Source: Spartobacteria bacterium (GTDB taxonomy: Bacteria > Verrucomicrobiota > Verrucomicrobiia > Chthoniobacterales > UBA10450). Taken from it: a stretch of 64,000 nucleotides of DNA. This document shows, one piece after another, positions 1 through 7,559 of this stretch. The notes under the pieces were generated by a model. It had not been told where the DNA came from, made no database searches, and saw nothing but the letters and a program-made list of their open reading frames with translations. Positions within the stretch are counted from its first letter, which is position 1. Each line of letters begins with the position of its first letter. The position numbers and the translations under genes were made by a program. Location: the NCBI GenBank assembly GCA_003134765.1, contig PLCM01000020.1, positions 1 to 64,000 of the forward strand. The letters run 5' to 3'.

Positions 1-134
1 TCCCTTCATGTCATCTATGCGATGGAGCCGACGGCGAGCCGGCGTTATACCTAGTTTTCTCATGACTTCCTTACCTTTTCCCGCCGCGAGGCGCGCTCTC
101 GCTCGCCGCCGCTCATCTTGTTCTCGTTAGACGT

Positions 135-542
135 ATGCTCGCGCACACCATGAAGGAAGCTTCAGAAAGTCTTTTGCATATCGCGCCCGTTTTCCGCGTG
201 GCCGATATTCCTCGCTCGCTTGCGTTCTATCGCGATCGGCTCGGCTTCACCGTCGAGTTTGTTCACGAGAGTTTCTACGCGGGAGTTTGCCGCGATGGCT
301 GCCACATTCATTTGAAGTGCTCTTCACCCACACCACGCGACCAAACCGCATTTGAGCGCGAGGAGCACATCGACATCTGCATCAGCGTTCAGAGTGCAGA
401 GACGCTCTCGGAGCGTTTTGCTTCTGCGGGCGTTGCATTCGTTGTCCCATTGCGCCACATGCCGTATGGCACAGAGTTCTATATTCGCGATCCAGACGGA
501 TATGTCTTGGGTTTCGTTCAGTCCACGCCAACCTCCAAATGA
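135..542 (+). CDS. VOC/glyoxalase-bleomycin resistance family protein
   Basis: LLHIAPVFRVADIPRSLAFYRDRLGFTVEF...EFYIRDPDGYVLGFVQ, a typical VOC fold; the ATG is close to GTTAGAC. Confidence 0.85.
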   Translation: MLAHTMKEASESLLHIAPVFRVADIPRSLAFYRDRLGFTVEFVHESFYAGVCRDGCHIHLKCSSPTPRDQTAFEREEHIDICISVQSAETLSERFASAGVAFVVPLRHMPYGTEFYIRDPDGYVLGFVQSTPTSK

Positions 543-550
543 CCGCAAAC

Positions 551-671
551 GTCAAACAGACGATGCAGCGAACGCCTACCCGCTGTTCGCTCCCCACTTT
601 CCATGATTAAAACCCTCCACATCCGATTGACGCTCGCCCTCGGTAGGCGTCGCTGATCTCTTTCGTTAGGC
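551..671 (+). repeat. attC-like (integron recombination site-like) imperfect inverted repeat
   Basis: GTCAAAC (551) ... CAGCGAACGCCTACC (566-580) pairs with GGTAGGCGTCGCTG (642-655) ... GTTAGGC (665-671); one extrahelical base in the arm. Confidence 0.4.
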
Positions 672-684
672 CTCATCGCGCGCT

Positions 685-1815
685 ATGAACATTGGAACCT
701 TTTTCGGCCACGCTTCTTTCGCACTTTTTTGCCTGATATCCGGGACCCCCGGACTGACTGCTGAGGATGCACCGCAGCCGAAAGCGATTGACTCGGAGTA
801 TCGTAAGTTCGATGGGCTACTTTCACTGCTGCGGTCGCGCAATACACAGCAGTTCGCCATCCGTTCCGCGAAGGGCATTGATGAGGCGAGCTTCGTTTCC
901 ATCGGCGGCATCGAACAGTGGGTCACGATTCGTGGCTGGGATCGTGACAACCCGGTGTTGCTATTCCTGCACGGTGGGCCCGGTGACGTGACAAATCCCT
1001 GGGCCTTCGCGTTATTCGCCGCTTGGGAGAAGCAGTTCACGGTGGTGCAATGGGATCAGCGAGGCGCAGGGAGGACGTTGCGAAAAAGTGGCCTCGCAGT
1101 CGCGCCGACGATCACGGTTCCTAAAATGGTGGCGGATGGCATCGAGCTTTCGGATTACTTGCGCAAGCACCTGGGCAAAGAGAAGGTGATCATCGTGGCC
1201 CATTCGTTTGGTTCAATCATCGGTCTGCAAATGGCGCGAGCAAAACCCGAACTCTTCTACGCATACGTGGGCACGGGTCAGGTCGGGGACAACGCTAAGA
1301 ACTACTTTGTGGCCTACGAAGAGTTACTGAAAAAGGCACGAGCGATTGGTAACCAAGAGGCCATTGATGACCTGACCCGCGTCGGCCCACCGCCCTACAA
1401 ATCCGGTGAAGGATACGGCGTGCAGCGGAGATGGGCGAATGCCTTCGAGGGAGCGGATCAGTTCTTATTCGGAACGATTGGCCTCACACTCGTCGCCCCG
1501 GGCAATTCCATGCAAGACCTTAATGACTCCGCCGATGGTCAGAACCTGAGCGGTGAGCAACTCGTCCCGCAAACGAAGTCAATTGGAGCACAGGAGCTTG
1601 GTCAGGAATTTTCGGTGCCGATTTTTTTCTTTCAAGGCGCTGAAGATTTCACGACACCGACGGCGCTGGCCCGGAAATATCTCGACTCGATCAAGGCACC
1701 CCGGAAGGCATTTGTCTCAATTCAAGGTGGCGGGCACTTTGCCGTCTTCATGAACTCCAAACAGTTCTTGCAGGAACTTGTGACGCGAGTTCGCCCGTTA
1801 GCTGTCAGGCAATAG
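685..1815 (+). CDS. alpha/beta hydrolase (proline iminopeptidase-like), secreted
   Basis: LFLHGGPGDVTNPW, VVQWDQRGAGRT, VAHSFGSIIGLQMA motifs; N-terminal signal peptide-like segment. Confidence 0.85.
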   Translation: MNIGTFFGHASFALFCLISGTPGLTAEDAPQPKAIDSEYRKFDGLLSLLRSRNTQQFAIRSAKGIDEASFVSIGGIEQWVTIRGWDRDNPVLLFLHGGPGDVTNPWAFALFAAWEKQFTVVQWDQRGAGRTLRKSGLAVAPTITVPKMVADGIELSDYLRKHLGKEKVIIVAHSFGSIIGLQMARAKPELFYAYVGTGQVGDNAKNYFVAYEELLKKARAIGNQEAIDDLTRVGPPPYKSGEGYGVQRRWANAFEGADQFLFGTIGLTLVAPGNSMQDLNDSADGQNLSGEQLVPQTKSIGAQELGQEFSVPIFFFQGAEDFTTPTALARKYLDSIKAPRKAFVSIQGGGHFAVFMNSKQFLQELVTRVRPLAVRQ

Positions 1816-2189
1816 ACTCCGATTAGTATAAGGCTAAGATTAACGGCGGAGTCTCCCAAGGCCTAAACCCCTATGTAAGGAGTCAAGCGTAGATGCAGGT
1901 GTGGGTTGGTTTTAGTTCATTGGGTTAGGTAAGGTGGGTGGATTGAGGTTTGGGTCGCTTCCTCTTCCTTTGACTCGGTCGGTTTGTTTCCAGCGGCTCT
2001 TACTCCTATCCGTGCATCCGGCCGCAGCCGGAGCACCATTTGATCAATGCGATTTTTTGGCAGAGGAACTTGAGGCGGCCCAATCTAAGGCGTCGAACAA
2101 GGACGTGTCACCTTTTTCAGGTTAAATGACGGGCGCGCCTCACGTTCCAAAGTGGTAAGTGATGATCAGTGGGGCGGCGTGTTTTGGTT

Positions 2190-2372
2190 CATTTCTGTTC
2201 CATTATCGGTTCCTATCATAAAGTGAGCATTAAGCATCTGGACGCCTATCTGGACGAGCTAGAGCATCGCTTCAATAATCGGAAAAACGAATACATTTTC
2301 AGGGATACTCTCATGAAGCTGGTGACGGCTGCGAAGCTTCCTTACTCGGAGTTGGTGAAGAGGGCGGCGTGA
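2190..2372 (+). pseudogene. C-terminal remnant of an IS1595-family (ISXO2-like) transposase
   Basis: IIGSYHKVSIKHLDAYLDELEHRFNNRKNEYIFRDTLMKLVTAAKLPYSELV matches the ISXO2 C-terminus; no upstream catalytic region. Confidence 0.7.
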
Positions 2373-3282
2373 TTAATTCTCTTAAAAGCAGCCCGTCCCC
2401 ACTGAATGTCATCTGTGTTTGTTTGTCGCGCACGTTACTGTCTGTCACAACGAATTTCGGTATATTCAGCGTCACCGTGTTCTGACTATTGATTATTAAG
2501 GTGACCGACGCGCTTTCTATTTCGATGCCTGCGGGCAGGAGGTAAGCCGGGAAATTGAGCACAAGAGAACGTGCGTTCTCTGCCAATGACCTGACTGGCT
2601 TGCCCATCATGGGATTGTCGAAAGAACAATTTACCGTGAAGTTTAGTCCTCCATCTCCTTCGTTAAAATATTGAATGGTTGAACCCATAATCAATAGTTG
2701 GCCGTCTTTCATCAGGGCAGCGCCAGTGCTAGGACCATAATCCGTGATGCTAGAAGGCTTCTCTTTCTTGCTTTCGTCCTGTCTCCTCTTCAAGACGATG
2801 AAGAAACGGGCGGACAATAATGGTTTATCCAATGGGTCCGCCTCTATCCGTCGCTCTTTCATCGCCTTGTTGGCCGCAGCTAACTCAGTTTTTACCGTTT
2901 CAAGCTCTTTGCGAACCTCCACGTCTTTTACATCAAATGTTATAGGCGCTGGCGTTGCGCTCTTTAGTGCATTCTCCGCTGCCGTTTTAGCTTTCTCTGC
3001 CTCCTTCTTAGCAGCGTGTTCTTCGCTGTATAAAGCCGCAGGAGTGAAGATGAGAACATTCAATAAGAACACTACCAGGAAAGCGCACGCTGTTATTAAC
3101 GCCGCAATCCCGAAGTCTCTCAGTGCCCGCTTCGCTTCTTCGTGCTGCTTGCGACAGCGCAAAAACCAAAATGTGCCAAAGAATATGCCGAGCGCGATCA
3201 CGGCTGACAAAAACGAGCGGTCGAAAACGAGATTCCATGTGTTAGTGAACGCTCTTTGAAGTAATGTCTGGAGGTAGTCCAT
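2311..3282 (-). CDS. hypothetical membrane protein (two N-terminal TM segments, coiled coil, C-terminal beta-rich domain)
   Basis: 323 aa ORF, hydrophobic segments near the N-terminus, AAKKEAEKAKTAAENAL coiled coil. Confidence 0.65.
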   Translation of the reverse strand: MDYLQTLLQRAFTNTWNLVFDRSFLSAVIALGIFFGTFWFLRCRKQHEEAKRALRDFGIAALITACAFLVVFLLNVLIFTPAALYSEEHAAKKEAEKAKTAAENALKSATPAPITFDVKDVEVRKELETVKTELAAANKAMKERRIEADPLDKPLLSARFFIVLKRRQDESKKEKPSSITDYGPSTGAALMKDGQLLIMGSTIQYFNEGDGGLNFTVNCSFDNPMMGKPVRSLAENARSLVLNFPAYLLPAGIEIESASVTLIINSQNTVTLNIPKFVVTDSNVRDKQTQMTFSGDGLLLRELITPPSSPTPSKEASQPSPAS

Positions 3283-3632
3283 TTCTCAGGTTTGCGACGA
3301 TTACTCCCTGCGTCAAGCCGATAATCCCGCTTCGATTAACGCTCGCTCCGGTAGCCGTCGCTGATCTTATTCTCGTTAACACCGACGAATAATTCTAAGC
3401 GGTGCTGCCCTTGTCCAGTACAGAGGACATAACTCAATAATAGCCCTCTACCTATAGGACACAATTACCAGGTGTCCATGTAACCAACGGCCCCAAAACC
3501 GTCGTTGTAGAAAGTTGGTTGCGCAACGCGCAAACGGGTGCATAAGCTAACATGAATACACAAGACTACGACGGTAACATAATAACAGGCGACGATCCTG
3601 GAGCAACATCGTAGGCAGAACAACGGAGCGAC

Positions 3633-3706
3633 ACTTAACAAATCCGCCGAATCGAAGCAGCTCTCTCAAATAGCTTCGCGATTGTCGGCTTGACACAAGG
3701 TTAGAG
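3633..3706 (+). repeat. attC-like imperfect palindrome
   Basis: ACTTAAC (3633-3639), GCCGAATCGAAGC (3646-3658) paired with GCTTCGCGATTGTCGGC (3673-3689) with bulges, GTTAGAG (3700-3706). Confidence 0.45.
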
Positions 3707-3753
3707 TCCCATAATTATTCGGCGAATGCGAGGCTCTTTCGCACTGCCGTAAT

Positions 3754-5064
3754 ATGCTCAAACGTATGTGGAGTCACATCTTGGCCTTTATATCGCACCC
3801 TGTGTTTGGAATCGTGCTCGCAATTCTGGTCTTGGTCGCGGGATGGAAGATGACTGCAAACGGAGCCAACGCATTGCTGTTCACGGCTTGGGCTATTGTG
3901 GTTGCTTATGCCTTTCTTACAGGCCCACTGCCACAACTGGAAGTGATTCCGAGAATTGCGGGCACCCTCGTCATTGCCGGGGCGTTCGGTCTGGCGATCT
4001 ATTACACGCTTTGGACGATCAAAAATCCTGCTCCAGCTCCAACGGAAGTAGAAACACCTTCAACGGTAAGACCCAGTTCGCCGTCGCCCGCGCCATCTCC
4101 AACGGTAGTCCCAGAATCCGACCTGGTTCCCGACCTACACAAGCAATACCTGACGGATTATAAGGGAATGAAGTTTGGGTTCGACAAGGTGCTTCAATCT
4201 CCAGATGGCACAGTGAAAAGTACGATAAATGTTCAGATTAATTTAGATCACCAAGCAAAATCAAAGTTCCTAAGTGTCTATATTCCTCACGTGCCTTCCA
4301 CGTATGATGTTTGCAAGTCATTGCCTGAACTTCATAAGACCTTTCTTGCTGATGGGGACACCGTTCGTTCGGACATGCAGATGCCGGGGGACGCCACGGT
4401 AAGCTCTTCGAGAGATATGATCTTCACCGGGGTAATCTACATTTATCACGAAGATCGTCTGACGCTGGAAGAACTGGGTTCCTTAGAGAATCTGTTCAAG
4501 GCACAAAAGCTATTCGTCCATTTTAGGGACACAAATTACGCAACAACAATGTGGCTATCGAGAAAGGCGGCTGCATCTGGGCATCCTTCATCAACGTCCA
4601 CCGAAACTACGGCGAAAAACCTCGATCTGAGAGTTTCTGCCTTAGGAATTGAATATGACCAGGAAAAGAAAGAATTGGTCGCTCATTTTATGTTCCGCAA
4701 TAACGGAAGTATGCAAAGAACTGTACTCAATCTCACGTTCATCTATTGGGATCCGAACCGTGAATCGAAGAACAGTTACCAAATACTTTCCACGCGCGAG
4801 TCGGAATCACCGTATCCAGGCGACGTTAAACCAACAACCATGAACGCTCAGACTGAGCAGATGCTTACATGTCGTAGAATCATTGGCCTTCCAGCATACG
4901 CAAAGGTGGGAGGAATGATCGGGATTAGAATAAACACCACCGACCCGAATGGAGTCGTTAAGACAAAGGAGCTAGAGTTAATGGAGATACAAAAGATGGC
5001 ACTCGTTGGCGATGGAATTAGTTATACGGGCAAGCGGGTTGAGAATGTGTCGTTAGATGACTAA
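3754..5064 (+). CDS. hypothetical membrane protein with Pro/Ser-rich linker and soluble C-terminal domain
   Basis: 436 aa ORF with three to four TM segments then PAPAPTEVETPSTVRPSSPSPAPSPTVVPE. Confidence 0.65.
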   Translation: MLKRMWSHILAFISHPVFGIVLAILVLVAGWKMTANGANALLFTAWAIVVAYAFLTGPLPQLEVIPRIAGTLVIAGAFGLAIYYTLWTIKNPAPAPTEVETPSTVRPSSPSPAPSPTVVPESDLVPDLHKQYLTDYKGMKFGFDKVLQSPDGTVKSTINVQINLDHQAKSKFLSVYIPHVPSTYDVCKSLPELHKTFLADGDTVRSDMQMPGDATVSSSRDMIFTGVIYIYHEDRLTLEELGSLENLFKAQKLFVHFRDTNYATTMWLSRKAAASGHPSSTSTETTAKNLDLRVSALGIEYDQEKKELVAHFMFRNNGSMQRTVLNLTFIYWDPNRESKNSYQILSTRESESPYPGDVKPTTMNAQTEQMLTCRRIIGLPAYAKVGGMIGIRINTTDPNGVVKTKELELMEIQKMALVGDGISYTGKRVENVSLDD

Positions 5065-5404
5065 TAGTTACGCCGCTTGCGTTAGTTTCGAACACAGCAT
5101 GAAGACGCTGCTATCGAGACTGTCCCCAGCAAACATCTAACCGATTTAATATGCCGGACGATAGCGGGACAGCAAGAGGTGAATCCTGGGACAATTGTGC
5201 AAGGTAACAGCAGGCATAAAATTGCCGCCCGAGCAATCGATCTGGCGAATTGGATCCTGAGAGCCGAGTGCAAGATAGCTTCCCTTGGCTCAGCGTCATC
5301 GCTTCGGTAATGCTCGTTCCTGCGCCTTATCCGAGCGATCACGCCTTCGCCCCCATACGGAGCGACACTGTGCAAGGCCACAGAGTCGCGACCTTAAATC
5401 GCCG

Positions 5405-5917
5405 CTAATAACAGATGCCGTCAAGCGGATCGAACATATCGGACCGCTTCTTCTTTTTCGCTTTCTTCTTTTCGCGAGTTGTCAACACCACTGAAACCAC
5501 AACGTGTTTCTCCGGAGCGGATTCCTTTTGAGGCAAGGGCTCACATTCTGAAGCCATCGTTAGGCCCGCTCCCGCTTCGAGCGCTTCGTCCGAATCTGAC
5601 TGAAAATCGATTTGCCCGTCGGGATAGAGTTCGAGGAATAGCGCGACATGAGCCGCCCTGGCCAGCTTGTTCATCAACCAGCATTGAAACCGTTTTCTTC
5701 CGCTCGGTCGAACCAGCCAAAACTCTAGTGCGAGAGTATCGCCGTCCTCTGGGAATGTGGCGGGAACAATTCCTCGTTTTCCTTGACTGTTTTTACCTGC
5801 GAACCAGAGGTTCATAGCGCGCATCGTAAAGTCGGTAAAGCCATGACTGAATTGGCCCTTATCTGCACCACGGTTTAACGCTTCATAATCGGCTTCGGTA
5901 GTTTCAATCTCTTTCAT
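5405..5917 (-). CDS. hypothetical protein, translationally coupled to the upstream gene
   Basis: 170 aa ORF; start overlaps the stop of the 403 aa gene (5914-5917). Confidence 0.55.
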   Translation of the reverse strand: MKEIETTEADYEALNRGADKGQFSHGFTDFTMRAMNLWFAGKNSQGKRGIVPATFPEDGDTLALEFWLVRPSGRKRFQCWLMNKLARAAHVALFLELYPDGQIDFQSDSDEALEAGAGLTMASECEPLPQKESAPEKHVVVSVVLTTREKKKAKKKKRSDMFDPLDGICY

Positions 5918-7125
5918 AAATATCGACCGTCACGATGCGCAGACGGTTTGCGGGTTTTGGATGCTTTTCTGGCCGACTTGAGGATTGCTCTACCACTGGC
6001 CACGGTGAGCTGTAGCAAGAGATCCGACACCGACGGATTGCGGTCCAACTCCAGCAGATCGGACAATATCTGCGCAGCGGTCATAGCGTTCATCAGAAAA
6101 GAAAAGAGCGGGGGAGGTAACGCGACGCGGAGAGCATGGACCGCGATTCTTTCCGCTAATCGCGTTGCGCCTTTGCCGGAAGCACGCTCTTCGGCCCATT
6201 GCTCTTTACGAGGATCAGTTTCGGAGACCCACTTCCGATATTCTGCTTTTGATTCTTCCCAAAGCTTTGAATGGCCCTGGCTCCCGACCCATTCTTCGAA
6301 ATTCTGATCCAGCTTTTCATGCAGCCGGAGCAAAATGGGCTGACGACTACCATGCCGTTCAGAAAAACGCTGCAAGTTTTGGTCAAGCCACTTGGACTTC
6401 GTGTCGGTCAACTTGCAACCAAGCTTCCCTTGCCTCCAAGCCCCGACGGTCCATGCTTCATTCGAAAGGGATGGAAGACTCTTTTCACCGCAAAGATTAT
6501 TCTCGGGGTCAATTCGACTCGATAAAATATCGAAGTGTAGAATTCCGCTGTCAGCATGTTGGGCGGTTCCGATCAAATGCCGTCCGGTTTGCTCAGTAAA
6601 CAATTGAACGGACTTCTCTTGAAGAGAGGTCAACAGACGCTTTGCCTCGCCTGCACTGAGGTCCAGCTTTTGAACGATACGCATTTGGGGAGGGGAGAAG
6701 GACACGGTATGGCGATCACAGGTCTTCCCGACACGATTGCGCTCAACCTTCCGCTTCGCCTTTCTAGTGCCCCCTTTATCAGTCCGTAAACTCCAATACC
6801 AATCGATTCGATTGATGCGATTTGAAGCAGCAACAAAAGCTTTCCCGTCACACTCCGTCAGTTTCGTCCGGAGCTTATTGCCGGTCGTGAGCTGGAATGT
6901 GGTCGTCTCAATAAGGTACGTGTCACCCTTCCATCCTTCCCAATGCTTTTCCCATCGGTCCCCGAGAGCGTTCAGCTTAGCCGCATCATCTCGCCTGACA
7001 TCAACTACCACACGGTCAATTACGCGACGACCAGCGGCATCGCGAACGTGATGCTCATGAAGAAGACTTTTCGGATCGCAGTGTCGAACCGCACTTGTTC
7101 CGATGCCTGATGCTGATAGTGCCAT
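5914..7125 (-). CDS. hypothetical protein with a relaxase-like HxDxGxxH motif
   Basis: 403 aa ORF; DRHTVSFSPPQ and GRHLIGTAQHADSGILHFDILSSRI resemble motif III of MobV/Pre- or MobA-type relaxases. Confidence 0.5.
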   Translation of the reverse strand: MALSASGIGTSAVRHCDPKSLLHEHHVRDAAGRRVIDRVVVDVRRDDAAKLNALGDRWEKHWEGWKGDTYLIETTTFQLTTGNKLRTKLTECDGKAFVAASNRINRIDWYWSLRTDKGGTRKAKRKVERNRVGKTCDRHTVSFSPPQMRIVQKLDLSAGEAKRLLTSLQEKSVQLFTEQTGRHLIGTAQHADSGILHFDILSSRIDPENNLCGEKSLPSLSNEAWTVGAWRQGKLGCKLTDTKSKWLDQNLQRFSERHGSRQPILLRLHEKLDQNFEEWVGSQGHSKLWEESKAEYRKWVSETDPRKEQWAEERASGKGATRLAERIAVHALRVALPPPLFSFLMNAMTAAQILSDLLELDRNPSVSDLLLQLTVASGRAILKSARKASKTRKPSAHRDGRYL

Positions 7126-7220
7126 TCATATGATAAGAGCAAAAGTAATGCCGTAGGCCTAACGACCCAATAACACGTTAGCATGGAGCCCTCAGGTATT
7201 CTACAGACGACTGTCTGGGC

Positions 7221-7425
7221 GTTCTACAAAGCCTACGGAACGCAGTTACCCGCGTACTACAATCGTTACGTCTGCGGGTCGCGAAGAGCGCGTTTATGTA
7301 CTACAATGCTTTACGGAAGGCGTTACCGGCGTACTACAATGGCTACGGCTGGAGGTAGCAAATATCGCGTATATGTACTACAAAGCTTACGGAATGCGTT
7401 ACCATGATGTACTACAATCGTTACG
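7221..7425. repeat. iteron-like tandem array, six copies of GTACTACAAnnnTTACGG arranged as a 77-bp period
   Basis: copies start at 7221, 7254, 7298, 7331, 7375, 7409 (spacing 33/44/33/44/34). Confidence 0.85.
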
Positions 7426-7467
7426 GTTTGGGGGTACAGAAGCGAAGACAAAATACAACTGCGAGAT

Positions 7468-7496
7468 GACATTACTGGACAGCGCCCAGTAATGTC
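7468..7496. repeat. perfect 11-bp inverted repeat with 7-nt loop (possible terminator of the NHL gene)
   Basis: GACATTACTGG-ACAGCGC-CCAGTAATGTC. Confidence 0.8.
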
Positions 7497-7559
7497 TATG
7501 TCACTGTGCTGAAGCACGGTTATCAACACAGGAAGCTGCGCGTACGCGTTCGGTGTTGG

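Noticed and set aside
7157-7182. attC site at GCCTAACGACCCAATAACACGTTAGCA
   Set aside because: Only ~26 bp with a single 6-bp stem and no L arms; the left half is better explained by the over-represented TCGTTAGGC motif.
7183-7407. 74 aa ORF over the iteron array
   Set aside because: The 77-bp period shifts the frame each unit; no consistent peptide repeat.
7221-7425. CRISPR array
   Set aside because: Repeat motif is ~17 bp with alternating 33/44-bp spacing, spacers are partly similar, and no cas genes are nearby; better described as iteron-like.
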